Assembly (NCBI GenBank): GCA_016192705.1
Contig: JACPTQ010000057.1
Span: forward strand, 98,461-162,460
DNA length: 64,000 nucleotides
From: Deltaproteobacteria bacterium
GTDB taxonomy: Bacteria; Myxococcota; JACPTQ01
Direction: 5' to 3'
Shown here piece by piece: positions 18,274 through 29,107 of the stretch. The number at the start of each line of letters is the position of its first letter. The first letter of the stretch is position 1. The position numbers and the translations under genes are program-made. The notes under the pieces were generated by a model, which was given only the letters and a program-made list of their open reading frames with translations, made no database searches and was not told where the DNA came from.

Positions 18274-19790
18274 GGCGCACCCCGACTGAATTCGGTTCGC
18301 CACGCCACATCGAACGCTCTCCCCGCATCCGTGCTTCCCGCGTCGACCGCCCCAGCATCGACGGCCGAGAGCCGCGAAAATACGGCATACTGCTGAAACG
18401 CGCGCCGAATCCCCGCGGTGCGTTCAATTCGCGAAACAAGGATGTCCGCCGCACCGGCCGCCCAAACGGAGCCCTGTCCCCAATTCGCGTAGAGTGTCGC
18501 TTCGGCGCCTGACGCGACGCTCAGCGATTTTAAGTCGCTCCCCTTCACGAAAACGAGTCGACGCTCGCCGTTGATGGTGCGTTCCAAAACGTCGTGCAAG
18601 GTCGATGCGGCCACTGTCCCAACGAGCGCACCCGCGAGCGAAAAGACTTGAGAATCGCGCCCGACCTCTGTCCCAAAGAGAACCTTCTCGCGGTAACCAT
18701 CCGAATCAACAACCACGACGAGTGCGTCATCCGACAAATTGTTCGCGCCGACAACGCGCGCGAAGGGCGACACCAACGATGTCGCGATGGTCGTGGCTTG
18801 GAGGTCGGAGAGTTTTAGCACGGTTACGGTCGCGCCCGCGTCACCACTCGCTCTGGTCGTCGCAACCGCGCGCTCACCGCTCGGTGAAAACGAAACGCGC
18901 GACGGGCCGCTCGCCGACCACGCGACGCCGGCATCGGCGATTGCAGCGATACGTAAGGTTGAGGGCGCCGAGCCCGTCACATAAGCCAGGTGCGACGCGG
19001 CGCCATTTGCGGCGATGAGCGGGCCACGCGGATCGACGGGGGCCGACCACGTGGCGATTTGATCAAGTCCTGGGAGCGTCGCGAGCGTTTCGGGTCCGGA
19101 CAGGGTTTCACCGGTCAGCGTGTACCGCACGATGCGCGACGTCGAATCCCCGAGGGCAACGATGAGGCGGGGCGGCGTTGCGCGATCCCAGGCGGCGAAA
19201 ACAACCCGGCCCGGAACCGCCACATCGACAGCTGACGCCAAGTCCCGGTCCGCGATAAACGCCGTACGGTCCCGTGATTCGCCGACAATGGTGGCCGATT
19301 GTTCGGCGTACAGAAAAACGCGCGTCTGTCCAAACGCGGCGGCCGTGACGTAAGGGGCAATCACGGGAAGGCTAACCTCTCGAGCGGCGACGCCTGTGTT
19401 GAGGTCGATCCAGTCGACGCGGTCGATGCGAAAATCGAGTCGACCCGGAAGCGGGCCGTATGTTTCACCCGACCGAACGAGGACGACTTCCGCCGAATCT
19501 GTGATGCCGATGAGGCGGCGCACACCGAACAGGTCGGCGGTTCGCGTGGCGGCACCCGTTGCGAGATCGAGCCGAAAGAGGGAACGGCGGCGGCGCTCGT
19601 CGCACGTCGCGGATTCGACACCTTGGCCGGGTGGGCACGAATACTCGGCGATGTCGTAAAGGACGGCGGCGGACTCTCCGGCGTCGGGAACGGCGATTGG
19701 CTCGGCAAACGCATAGCTCCCGCGGAACTCCTGGCACGCGAGCGACGCGGCGAGGAGCGTCGCTATGACAAGCTCGAATGTGTGTCGCAT
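18270..19790 (-). CDS. Propeller-like lipoprotein of unknown function
   Basis: 506 residues with a lipoprotein signal (MRHTFELVIATLLAASLAC). The body holds repeated four-strand-like units such as RRSLFRLDLATGAATRTADL, PRLIVALGDSTSRIVRYTL and SRVSFSPSGERAVATTRASG, typical of a WD40/TolB-like beta-propeller. The C-terminal part has a short DAG-type stretch (AVDAGAVDAGSTDAG). No catalytic residue is evident. It is the first gene of a two-gene operon with the GH13 amylase, so it may help bind or sense a polysaccharide; this is inference from position only. Confidence 0.75.
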   Translation of the reverse strand: MRHTFELVIATLLAASLACQEFRGSYAFAEPIAVPDAGESAAVLYDIAEYSCPPGQGVESATCDERRRRSLFRLDLATGAATRTADLFGVRRLIGITDSAEVVLVRSGETYGPLPGRLDFRIDRVDWIDLNTGVAAREVSLPVIAPYVTAAAFGQTRVFLYAEQSATIVGESRDRTAFIADRDLASAVDVAVPGRVVFAAWDRATPPRLIVALGDSTSRIVRYTLTGETLSGPETLATLPGLDQIATWSAPVDPRGPLIAANGAASHLAYVTGSAPSTLRIAAIADAGVAWSASGPSRVSFSPSGERAVATTRASGDAGATVTVLKLSDLQATTIATSLVSPFARVVGANNLSDDALVVVVDSDGYREKVLFGTEVGRDSQVFSLAGALVGTVAASTLHDVLERTINGERRLVFVKGSDLKSLSVASGAEATLYANWGQGSVWAAGAADILVSRIERTAGIRRAFQQYAVFSRLSAVDAGAVDAGSTDAGRAFDVAWRTEFSRGAP

Positions 19791-20087
19791 CGGTTCACAA
19801 AGGACCGGGCATTATATGCGCCCGAATCGCGATCGTCCACCAGAATGACGCACGTGCCACGTCGCAAATGGATGCGACGGAATTGGGAGGCCCCCGGTTA
19901 GAAGTCGAGCAAATCGCGTCGACTCATCGGCCCGTGCGTCGGCACATCGGTTGCTTAACCCCACTCTGGGCCGCGCGATTCACACGAGTCCTTTTCCCTC
20001 CACCAACTCGTCTGCGTCGCGCGGTTTCCATTTTTTCGGGGGCGGCCAAACAAGAATCGTGCAGGAGAGAGATGGTACACTCTCAGG
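19791..20087. other. Divergent intergenic region
   Basis: About 297 bases between the divergent propeller lipoprotein and small Cys-rich lipoprotein genes. It must hold both promoters. No gene, tRNA or clear operator was recognised, and the open frames across it have no ribosome-binding site or family resemblance. Confidence 0.5.
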
Positions 20088-20375
20088 ATGCGGCGAATTC
20101 GTGGGCCGATTGGGATCGCGTTGTTGCTCATCGGGATCTTTGCATGTCCTCCTCTCGAGGCACCGGAGCCAGGATACGACTATCGCTGCAAATGCTACTG
20201 GGGTTCGTTCAGCGAGACACTATCGTATTGCGGTCTGAATCCGTCCGACGCGCGGAACGAGGCTGTGGCGTTCTGCCAACGTGATGAGGTAGAGCTCGAC
20301 CGAGTTGACGCGGCCGGGACGTGTACCGGCTGCGACGAGTGTTCCCGTGGACTGGAGGATTATAAATGCCAGTGA
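20088..20375 (+). CDS. Small Cys-rich lipoprotein
   Basis: 95 residues. The signal IGIALLLIGIFAC ends in a lipobox-like FAC. The mature part has eight further Cys (for example CKCYWGSF and CTGCDECSRGL), so disulfide-bonded folding outside the cytoplasm is likely. No family recognised. The ribosome-binding site is weak (AGG next to the ATG; GGAGAGA lies further upstream). It stands alone between two genes on the opposite strand. Confidence 0.55.
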   Translation: MRRIRGPIGIALLLIGIFACPPLEAPEPGYDYRCKCYWGSFSETLSYCGLNPSDARNEAVAFCQRDEVELDRVDAAGTCTGCDECSRGLEDYKCQ

Positions 20376-20404
20376 ACGATGAATCGGCAGCGGTGCGCTG
20401 TGTG

Positions 20405-21460
20405 TCACGCCCGTCGGGTTGAAAAGAGGCGCGCGCGTCGGAGCGCGACATCGACAGCGGCGTAAAGCGACGGCGGGATATTTATATATAGAGGATGCGA
20501 CACGAGCGCACGGGCGAGCTCGCGAAACTCGATGATTGGAACGCCAGATTTCGCTGCGTATGCGCGGAGTTTTGGGGCGTTGGCGTCGGTCGCAATGGCG
20601 ACGATGCGGGGCGCGTCCAAGATGGCGCCGTCCCATTCGATCGCGATCGCGACGTGGGTTGGGTTCGTAACGACGACCGTTGCGCGGCGGACGGCGTCGA
20701 GCGTTGCTTGCGATAAGATCTCGCGGTGCAAGCGCTGCCGCGCCGCGCGATGCTGTGGGTCGCCTTCTTCTTCGCGGTGCTCGCGCGTGACCTCCTCGCG
20801 CGTCATGCGAAGCTTCGCACGCTGCCGAAACCAACGGTGCGTCAGGTCGATCGCGCCGAACGCGAGGAGCGCAAGCCCAGCGCGAAGCCCAAGGGAGGTC
20901 AGGATGTCGGCCCACGCTGCGGCGATTTGTGCTGGCTCGCGGCGGGCGGCGTCGATAAGCGCGGGTGCGGCGCGCGCGACGACCGTGGCGCCGAGGCCGA
21001 GCACGACTGCGAATTTTAAAAGCGATTTCGCGAGGTCAACGAGTTGTGCGGTGCCGAAGAGGCGTTTAAAGCCGGGAACGGGCGAGAGCCGCGCAAGGTC
21101 GGGGAGAACAGGCTTCAGCGTGAAGATGGTGCCAATTTGGGCGTAAGTTACAACGAGCGCCGCCGCGAAGGCGATTCCGAGGGGGAGCGCCGAGGCGCGG
21201 ACGAATGACGTGAAGGCGAATTCGATCGTTGCGCCCGCGACCCCGCCCGAAAGTTCAGGACGCGCCGCCCAATCGCCCGCGACGCGGAAAAGCGTCCCGA
21301 ATGCGGACACGAGAATCGCCGCGGCCGGTGCGAGGGTTGCGAGAACCGCCAGCATGATCGCGGCGCCCGTGAGGTCGGGGCTGCGAGCGATTTCGCCGCG
21401 CGCGCGCGCTTCGCGCTGGCGTTTGGGGGTTGGTTCTTCGGTGCGATTCCCCTCGGACAC
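20405..21460 (-). CDS. sctU: Type III secretion export-gate switch protein SctU (FlhB/YscU family)
   Basis: 351 residues. The N terminus SEGNRTEEPTPKRQREARAR is the classical FlhB/YscU opening. Four hydrophobic segments lie between residues about 31 and 205. A basic linker leads to the cytoplasmic domain with the self-cleavage motif NPTH (residues 266-269, VVVTNPTHVAIAI), where the family cleaves between Asn and Pro to switch substrate class. The GTG start at 21460 fits family N termini; an ATG 12 codons upstream is possible. It would sit at the base of a type III export apparatus. Oddity: no other type III or flagellar gene is in the window; flanking genes make polyamines and a lipoprotein. 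Confidence 0.9.
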   Translation of the reverse strand: MSEGNRTEEPTPKRQREARARGEIARSPDLTGAAIMLAVLATLAPAAAILVSAFGTLFRVAGDWAARPELSGGVAGATIEFAFTSFVRASALPLGIAFAAALVVTYAQIGTIFTLKPVLPDLARLSPVPGFKRLFGTAQLVDLAKSLLKFAVVLGLGATVVARAAPALIDAARREPAQIAAAWADILTSLGLRAGLALLAFGAIDLTHRWFRQRAKLRMTREEVTREHREEEGDPQHRAARQRLHREILSQATLDAVRRATVVVTNPTHVAIAIEWDGAILDAPRIVAIATDANAPKLRAYAAKSGVPIIEFRELARALVSHPLYINIPPSLYAAVDVALRRARLFSTRRA

Positions 21461-21577
21461 GGCAAATGACTTAGCGAATGAAGGGCGCGCTGTCATCCCA
21501 CGGGGAGCAAAAAATCCGCTTGTAGTTTCTGATACGGCTGGCTAGGATTCGCCGCTTTCCCAGAGGAGGCGGACGAA

Positions 21578-22123
21578 ATGCTTGTACCGGCGAAGTGTTT
21601 TCTCACGAAGGGTGTCGGCAAGGCGCGCGAGCGGCTTATGTCGTTTGAAAAGGCGTTGCGCGATGCGGGGATCGAGCGCCACAACCTGGTGTTCGTGTCG
21701 AGTATTTTTCCGCCCAATTGCGAGATCATCGCGAAGGAAGTGGGGCGACCGCTGCTTTCGCCGGGGCAGATCGTTTATTGCGTGATGAGCAAGAACGACA
21801 CAAACGAGCCGAATCGGCAAATTGCGGCGTCGATCGGCATGGCGATTCCGGCGGACCGGGAGACGTACGGTTACATTTCGGAGCACCACTCGTTTGGGCA
21901 AACGGATGAGGCGGCCGGCGATTATGCCGAGGACCTCGCGGCGACGATGCTCGCTGGAACGCTCGACGTCGAGTTCGATCCGAACGCGAGTTACGACGAG
22001 CGAATGGAGGTCTACCGGATGAGCGGGAAGATCGTAAAGACGAAGGAAGTCACGCAGTCGGCGCGCGGCGACAAAGACGGGCTCTGGACGACGGTCCTTG
22101 CGGCGGTTGTTTTTATTCCGTAA
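21578..22123 (+). CDS. pdaD: Pyruvoyl-dependent arginine decarboxylase
   Basis: 181 residues, normal for PvlArgDC. The proenzyme cleaves itself between Ser41 and Ser42 in [10 protein letters not shown], and the new N-terminal Ser becomes the pyruvoyl cofactor. This parallels the VSSI.PP site of the Methanocaldococcus enzyme. Further family segments are [37 protein letters not shown] and TTVLAAVVF at the end. It turns arginine into agmatine and CO2, the entry to polyamine synthesis. GGAGG about 10 bases upstream supports the ATG. The deoxyhypusine-synthase-like gene follows 30 bases later, so both are probably one operon. Confidence 0.95.
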   Translation: MLVPAKCFLTKGVGKARERLMSFEKALRDAGIERHNLVFVSSIFPPNCEIIAKEVGRPLLSPGQIVYCVMSKNDTNEPNRQIAASIGMAIPADRETYGYISEHHSFGQTDEAAGDYAEDLAATMLAGTLDVEFDPNASYDERMEVYRMSGKIVKTKEVTQSARGDKDGLWTTVLAAVVFIP

Positions 22124-22153
22124 GGCCGGAATTCGTGGCTGGGCGAGGGGCAG

Positions 22154-23263
22154 ATGAAACACCATCCCGATCGGTCTAAGTTTTTTTGTGGCGGCGAGAT
22201 TATTCCCGACCCGCTCAAGGCGGATATGCGGGCGACGGAGCTCATTGCGAATTACGAAAAGTGGGGAGCATATAACGCGGGGAAGCTCGCGGAGGCGGCG
22301 CGCGTCTATGAGGCGATGCTCGACGAAAACGCGACCATCGCGCTGACTGTCGCCGGGGCGATGACGCCGGCTGGGCTGGGCGGGCTCGTGTCCGCGGCGA
22401 TCGACGCGGGCTTTGTCGACGTCGTAATTTCAACGGGCGCGAACATTTACCACGACCTGCACTTCGCGCTTGGTTACACGTCGCGGCGCGGGAGCGCGAC
22501 GGCGAACGACGACGACCTTTATCGCGTCGGCATCGAGCGGATTTACGACGTCTTTATTACCGAGGAGATGCTCCTTAACACCGACGCGTTCGTGCGCGAA
22601 GCGCTCGCGAAGGAGAAGGGGCGCATCTCGAGCGCGCGGATGCACAACATTTTGGGGCAGGTGGCGCTGAAAGCGACGCCGCGTCCTGAGCGGTCGTTCG
22701 TTGCGGCGGCGGCGAAGCACGATGTGCCGATCTTCACGAGTTCGCCCGGTGATTCATCGATCGGGATGAACGTCGCGGCGATGGCGCTTTGGAGCGCGAC
22801 GCCTGACAGCGCCGTCGTGGTCGACCCAAATCTCGACGTGCTTTTGACGACGGGGATCGTTTGGGCAAGCGAGAAAAATGGCGTTTGCATTGTGGGCGGT
22901 GGGTCGCCAAAGAACTTTTATTTGCAGACGCAGCCGACGCTTTGGCAGCTGCTCGAAATCGACAAAGGCGGGCACGATTTTGCCGTGCAGATTTCGACCG
23001 ACGCGCCGCATTGGGGTGGGTTGTCGGGCGCAACGCCAAATGAGGCGGTATCGTGGGGGAAATTTAAGACGGGCGACCTGGCCAAGCACGTCGTGGTTTA
23101 CAGCGACGCGACGATTGTGCTCCCAATCCTTTTTTCGCACCTGTTGGGCGCGCGTCCCAAACGGCCGTCGAAGCGGCTCTACACGAAGCTCGACGGAATT
23201 TACGCGGACCTGCGAAAAGCGGCGCTCGATGTAAAATCGAAAGCAAAGGGCGGCGCGAAGTAA
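22154..23263 (+). CDS. Deoxyhypusine-synthase-like enzyme (homospermidine synthase type)
   Basis: 369 residues. The catalytic region GLSGATPNEAVSWGKF matches deoxyhypusine synthase SGARPDEAVSWGKI closely and keeps the enzyme-imine Lys (Lys303). The NAD-binding features VISTGANIYHDLH, FTSSPGDSSIG and IVGGGSPKNF are present. In bacteria, which lack eIF5A, relatives transfer the aminobutyl group of spermidine to a small amine, commonly giving homospermidine. Next to an agmatine-forming decarboxylase and without an agmatinase gene, an agmatine-derived acceptor is worth considering (inference). GAGGGG about 7 bases before the ATG. The third operon gene starts 14 bases after the stop. Confidence 0.92.
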   Translation: MKHHPDRSKFFCGGEIIPDPLKADMRATELIANYEKWGAYNAGKLAEAARVYEAMLDENATIALTVAGAMTPAGLGGLVSAAIDAGFVDVVISTGANIYHDLHFALGYTSRRGSATANDDDLYRVGIERIYDVFITEEMLLNTDAFVREALAKEKGRISSARMHNILGQVALKATPRPERSFVAAAAKHDVPIFTSSPGDSSIGMNVAAMALWSATPDSAVVVDPNLDVLLTTGIVWASEKNGVCIVGGGSPKNFYLQTQPTLWQLLEIDKGGHDFAVQISTDAPHWGGLSGATPNEAVSWGKFKTGDLAKHVVVYSDATIVLPILFSHLLGARPKRPSKRLYTKLDGIYADLRKAALDVKSKAKGGAK

Positions 23264-23277
23264 GTGAGGAGGCCGCG

Positions 23278-24258
23278 ATGCCGACGAATCCGAACGGGAC
23301 ACGGTGGGACGGGAAGCGAGAGCGCTTTTATGAGGTGTGGTACGGCATCTTCACGCGGCCCGAAACGCGCGAGGCGTGGTGGATTCGGTACACGTTGACG
23401 AATCCGCTGTCGGTCGACGACGGCATGGGCGCGGGGCTTTGGTTCAACTACGTGAACCTCGCGGAGCCGCGGCGATCGGTCGCCGTGATCAAACATTTTC
23501 CAGCGAGCGGGTTTACGGGTGAGCCGATTTCAATCGCGGGTGCGCGGCTCGCAGGCGACGGCATGGCTGGAGCCTTTGAAGAGGCTGGGCATAGCGTCGC
23601 TTGGAACTTGAAGTATCAGCCATCGCCCGCGACGCACTACTTTTTCCCCGAGTGGCTTCGGCGCGCGACGCAGTCGATTTCCTCGGTCACGATGCCGAAT
23701 CCGCTTGTCTTCGCGTCGGGTGAGGTGACGATCGATGGGACGAAGATGGCACTCGACGGCGTACGCGGCCACACCTGCCATCATTGGGGCAAACGGCGCG
23801 CGAAGGGGTGGCGTTGGGCGCACTGCAACGATTTCCGCGAAGACCGCGACGCCATCGTCGAGGTGCTTTACCCGACGTTGCCACCGCTTCCGCGTCCAAC
23901 GTTTATCAATCTTTATGTCGGTGGCGAGCACATTTTCGCGGGCGGTTTCACGGGCGGTGAGACGACGCGGAGCGGGCGCACGTGGCGTTACGCGGCGACG
24001 GGCGCGACGGCGCGCGTGGTCGTGACGTTTGTGGCGCCGGAAAAATCGATCCTACGGCTCGGTTACGTATCGCCGGACGGGAATCGCTCGAACGTTTTTA
24101 ATTCGCTCTTGTCCGAGTGCTCGGTCCGCGTTGAGCGCCGAAAGCACCGGTTCGCGTCGTTCGGACCCGCGGAAACCCTTACGGGGGTTGGTCCAGCCGA
24201 AGAGGTCACGCCCGACGTCGTTGCCGACCTCGATCGCGAACGCATTCCAGGTCTATAG
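23278..24258 (+). CDS. AttH/CrtC-like lipocalin-fold protein of unknown function
   Basis: 326 residues with no signal peptide or membrane segment. The segment GVRGHTCHHWGKRRAKGWRW resembles the conserved His/Trp-Gly strand of the AttH / hydroxyneurosporene-synthase-like fold (two lipocalin-like barrels). The N-terminal MPTNPNGTRWDGKRERFYEV and AWWIRYTLTNP also fit such proteins. GAGGAGG stands 5 to 11 bases before the ATG. It is the third gene of the arginine decarboxylase operon, so it may modify or bind an amine-derived product, but this is only inferred from position. Assignment to the fold is moderate; reaction unknown. Confidence 0.65.
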   Translation: MPTNPNGTRWDGKRERFYEVWYGIFTRPETREAWWIRYTLTNPLSVDDGMGAGLWFNYVNLAEPRRSVAVIKHFPASGFTGEPISIAGARLAGDGMAGAFEEAGHSVAWNLKYQPSPATHYFFPEWLRRATQSISSVTMPNPLVFASGEVTIDGTKMALDGVRGHTCHHWGKRRAKGWRWAHCNDFREDRDAIVEVLYPTLPPLPRPTFINLYVGGEHIFAGGFTGGETTRSGRTWRYAATGATARVVVTFVAPEKSILRLGYVSPDGNRSNVFNSLLSECSVRVERRKHRFASFGPAETLTGVGPAEEVTPDVVADLDRERIPGL

Positions 24259-24286
24259 TTACCGTCAAGAAGAAGCGCTTCCCCAA

Positions 24287-26293
24287 ATGATATCCGCACA
24301 AAACGTCGGTCACCGATTTGGCCCGCAGATTCTCTTTGAGGGCGCGTCGTTTCTCGTCACGTTCGGCGCGCGGGTGGGGCTCGTCGGCCCGAACGGCGCG
24401 GGAAAGACGACTCTCCTCAAAATTCTCGCGGGCGAAGGAACGCCCGATTCGGGCGAGGTGGTTCGTGCGCGCGGAGTGACCGTGGGGATGTTGCCGCAAG
24501 AGATCGAGCCGATGCGCGGCGGGACGGTGCTCGAACTCGCGATGCGCGGGGCGAAAGATTTGCACGCGATTGAGACGGAGATGAAGGCGCTTGAGCCGTT
24601 TGTCGCGACGGATGAGGAGGTCGCGATGCGCTTTGCGCATCTTGCTGATGAGTTTGGGCGACGCGGCGGTTATTCGCTCGAAGCCGAGGCCCGCGCGATT
24701 CTGCATGGCGTTGGGTTTTCTGAGCGCGAGGTCGAGCGCCCCGTGTCCGAGTATTCGGGCGGATGGCAGATGCGCGTTGAGCTTGCGCGCCTACTTCTCG
24801 CGGAGCCAGATGTGCTGTTGCTCGACGAGCCAACGAATCATCTCGACCTCGAGTCGATCGTTTGGCTCGAGGGGTTTCTGCGAACGTACAAGGGCGCGGT
24901 CATTATCATTTCGCACGACCGAACTTTTCTGAATCGGCTTGTCACGTCGATTTACGAGATCGCGCTCAAGCGGTTTACGGAGTACGTCGGCAACTACGAC
25001 GACTACATCGAGGCGAAGGAGACGCGCGCGGCGCAGCTCGAGGCCGAAAAGGCGGCGCAGGACCGCGAGATCGCGCGACTCGAGCGGTTCGTCGAGCGAT
25101 TTCGCGCGAAGGCGACCAAGGCGAAGCAGGCGCAAAGTCGCGTTAAGATGCTCGAGAAGATCGAGCGGATCGAGCTTCAGGGCGAGGAGAAGCGCGTCCA
25201 GTTTCGAATCGCGGCGGTCACGCGCAGTGGTCGCGACGTGCTCACGGTGCGCGGGCTCAAGAAAGCGTTTGGCGAAAAGATCGTATTTGCCGGTGTCGAT
25301 GCGCTCATTTCACGTGGCGAACGCGTGGCGCTCGTGGGGCCGAACGGAGCCGGGAAGTCGACGTTTCTGAAGCTCGTAGCGGGTGCCCTCGGAATGGATG
25401 CTGGCGAATGCGTTCGCGGACACAACGTGAGCGTCCATTACTTTGCGCAGCATCAGATTGCGGCGCTCGATCCGAAAAAGACGGTGCTCGAAGAGGCGTT
25501 TTCGGTGTCGAAGGGGAAGACGTTGACACAGGTACGGTCGACGCTCGGCGCGTTTCTTTTTTCGGGTGACGCCGTTGATAAGCGCGTTACGGTGCTTTCG
25601 GGTGGCGAGAAGAACCGACTCGCGCTGGCGAAGATGTTGCTCAATCCAGCCAACCTTTTGTTGCTCGACGAGCCCGAGTCGCATCTCGACATTCCGTCGC
25701 GCGAGATGCTGATCGAATCACTTCAGGATTTTGACGGAACGATCGTGTTTGTGTCGCACGACCGCACGATCATGAATCAGCTGGCGACGCGCGTGTTGGA
25801 GGTGACACCGGCGAGGCTCGAATCGTTCCCGGGAAATTTTGACGAGTATGTTGAGAAGAAGAAGAGGGGATTCACCGTAGAGGCGCCAAGAACGCAGAGA
25901 GAAGAAAAAAGGGAAACGGGAGCGCGTGCGGTAGCGGACGCGGCGTCGGGTGCAGGTGCGGGTGCAGGTGCGGGTGCGGGTGCGGCAAGCGGGCGGAAGA
26001 CCCGGGACGACAAGCGACGCGAGGCGGAGGAGCGGGCGCGGGTTGCGCGGGCGACGCGTGGGCTTCGCGAAAAGATTGACGCCGCAGAGAAGGCAGTCGC
26101 CGACACCGAGGCGCGAATTGCGGCGATTGATGCCGAGCTTGCAGACCCGGCGCTTTATACGGACGGCACGCGTGTCGCGGCGCTTGCGACGGAGCGCGCG
26201 GAGAAAAAGGCGGCGCTCGATGCGCTCTATGTCGCTTGGGAAGCGGCGACGACGGAAATGGCGTACGTCATGCGGACGCTGGGCGTCGATTAG
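24287..26293 (+). CDS. ABC-F family ATPase (Uup/EttA-like)
   Basis: 668 residues with two ABC domains and no membrane segments. First domain: Walker A GPNGAGKTT, signature YSGGWQMRVELARLL, Walker B VLLLDEPTNHLD. The long linker helix lies at about 225-300. Second domain: Walker A GPNGAGKST, signature LSGGEKNRLALAKML, Walker B LLLLDEPESHLD. The C-terminal coiled coil begins after about residue 575. ABC-F proteins bind the ribosomal E site and rescue or tune translation, or confer antibiotic protection. The frame is open 86 codons upstream, but the family N terminus MISAQNVGHRF fixes the start. Oddity: residues about 528-568 are a repeat-derived insert between the second ATPase and the coiled coil. 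It overlaps the next, convergent gene by 4 bases. Confidence 0.93.
   Translation: MISAQNVGHRFGPQILFEGASFLVTFGARVGLVGPNGAGKTTLLKILAGEGTPDSGEVVRARGVTVGMLPQEIEPMRGGTVLELAMRGAKDLHAIETEMKALEPFVATDEEVAMRFAHLADEFGRRGGYSLEAEARAILHGVGFSEREVERPVSEYSGGWQMRVELARLLLAEPDVLLLDEPTNHLDLESIVWLEGFLRTYKGAVIIISHDRTFLNRLVTSIYEIALKRFTEYVGNYDDYIEAKETRAAQLEAEKAAQDREIARLERFVERFRAKATKAKQAQSRVKMLEKIERIELQGEEKRVQFRIAAVTRSGRDVLTVRGLKKAFGEKIVFAGVDALISRGERVALVGPNGAGKSTFLKLVAGALGMDAGECVRGHNVSVHYFAQHQIAALDPKKTVLEEAFSVSKGKTLTQVRSTLGAFLFSGDAVDKRVTVLSGGEKNRLALAKMLLNPANLLLLDEPESHLDIPSREMLIESLQDFDGTIVFVSHDRTIMNQLATRVLEVTPARLESFPGNFDEYVEKKKRGFTVEAPRTQREEKRETGARAVADAASGAGAGAGAGAGAASGRKTRDDKRREAEERARVARATRGLREKIDAAEKAVADTEARIAAIDAELADPALYTDGTRVAALATERAEKKAALDALYVAWEAATTEMAYVMRTLGVD
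25868..25915. repeat. Half-copy of the AACGC-AAGGCGC palindromic element inside the ABC-F gene
   Basis: The sequence GATTCACCGTAGAGGCGCCA and the following AGAACGCAGAGAGAAGAAAA align with the left half of the element in the AddA-like gene (GATTTCAACGCCAAGGCGCT, then A-rich). The frame is kept, and a hexamer tract follows within 6 bases. Confidence 0.6.
25921..25987. repeat. GGGTGC/GGTGCA hexamer tract inside the ABC-F gene
   Basis: Coding-strand GGTGCAGGTGCGGGTGCAGG pattern encoding an Ala/Gly stretch between the second ATPase domain and the C-terminal coiled coil. Confidence 0.8.
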
Positions 26294-26901
26294 GGCGAGT
26301 AAGGCGCGGCGCAAACAATGGCGACGAGGCGGTAGACGTTTTTCCCGCTGACCTTCGCTTTGTCGAAAACGAGACGCATTTCGCTGAAGTCCCAGTTGTT
26401 GACCGCCGTCGTTCCCGGATAACGCACCGCCCAATACGGCTTGCCAGCGTACTTCGTCGGAATATGCGTGGGCCCCTCAAACGCGGTTGTGAGCGCGCGG
26501 TTCAAACCAAAATCGGACGTTGTCTTAAACGCCTTTGCCCAGTCGGGGAGCGGCCCCGCGCCTTTCGTGACGGCCGACCGATCGCCAAAGAAGAACTGAT
26601 GCGCCGTGATTTCGATCGGGATGCCACTGGCTTCGCCGGCACCGAACTTGTATTTCTTCGTGGCCGTTGCAATCTTTCCGAAATCGGCTGCAGAGATTTT
26701 CACCTCAGGCGACGTTGGCGTGTAGTAAACGGAAACGCCGTTCGTCGGGTGAATGATGCCCGCAATCCCCGTATAGCTCTTTGACTGAATCTGCACGAAC
26801 GCCTTGATGAACGGCCCCTCGACCGCTTCGGTGACGCTATTCGTTTGTGCAACTCCAATCGCCGGAAGTGCCAGCGCTGTGATCAATGGGAAAAAACGCA
26901 T
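26290..26901 (-). CDS. Exported protein of unknown function
   Basis: 203 residues. A signal peptide is clear (MRFFPLITALALPAIGVAQT, cleavage probably after VAQ). The mature part has no recognised domain. It alternates strands (YTGIAGIIHPTNGVSVYYTP, PYWAVRYPGTTAVNNWDFSE) and ends YRLVAIVCAAPYSP, suggesting a small soluble periplasmic beta-protein. Convergent with the ABC-F gene with overlapping stops. GGAGG about 5 bases before the ATG. Confidence 0.75.
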   Translation of the reverse strand: MRFFPLITALALPAIGVAQTNSVTEAVEGPFIKAFVQIQSKSYTGIAGIIHPTNGVSVYYTPTSPEVKISAADFGKIATATKKYKFGAGEASGIPIEITAHQFFFGDRSAVTKGAGPLPDWAKAFKTTSDFGLNRALTTAFEGPTHIPTKYAGKPYWAVRYPGTTAVNNWDFSEMRLVFDKAKVSGKNVYRLVAIVCAAPYSP

Positions 26902-27003
26902 CGTGTCCTCCTTCGCGAGCCCCGCTCCACAAGGTTTGACGAAAGTTTGGCTGGTTTATTCAAATGCGAGCGCGAAATTGTAGGTTGATGTAGGGGAACC
27001 GCG

Positions 27004-27414
27004 TTACGGGCTGGGGCGTTCCGACAGCTCGATGAGCACGCCGCACGTCGCCTTCGGGTGAAGGAACGCGACCATGCAACCATGCGCACCGAGTCGCGGC
27101 GCCGCGCCGACGAATGGGAGGCCCACTTCGGTGAGAGCAGCGATTGATTTGCCGATGCCCTCGACACCCAAGCAAACGTGGTGAACGCCCTCACCGCGCG
27201 CTTCGAGGAATTTTCCGATCGGGCCTTCACCGGGCTTGAGCGGCGTCAAGAGCTCGATGCGCGATTCGCCGACTTCGAGCAATGCGACGCGCACCCCTTC
27301 ACTTTCAACCGTTTCAAGCCCAAGCGATTTCAAGCCCAGCGTGTCGCGGTAGAGCGCAACCGCCTTGTCGAGATCGCGAACCGCGATGCCGATATGGTCG
27401 ATGCGCCGAATCAC
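27004..27414 (-). CDS. mce: Methylmalonyl-CoA epimerase
   Basis: 136 residues, the usual length. It is a glyoxalase/VOC fold of two beta-alpha-beta-beta-beta modules. The metal ligands are visible: His in IDHIGIAV, His in GVHHVCLGV and Glu in GVLIELSE. The enzyme interconverts (S)- and (R)-methylmalonyl-CoA between propionyl-CoA carboxylase and the B12 mutase. It starts at GTG 9 bases after the groL stop, on the same strand, so it probably rides on the groESL transcript, an unusual partner for a chaperonin operon. Confidence 0.93.
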   Translation of the reverse strand: MIRRIDHIGIAVRDLDKAVALYRDTLGLKSLGLETVESEGVRVALLEVGESRIELLTPLKPGEGPIGKFLEARGEGVHHVCLGVEGIGKSIAALTEVGLPFVGAAPRLGAHGCMVAFLHPKATCGVLIELSERPSP

Positions 27415-27423
27415 GTGCGACGC

Positions 27424-29098
<1,675 letters not shown>

Positions 29099-29107
29099 TT
29101 TCTTTCT

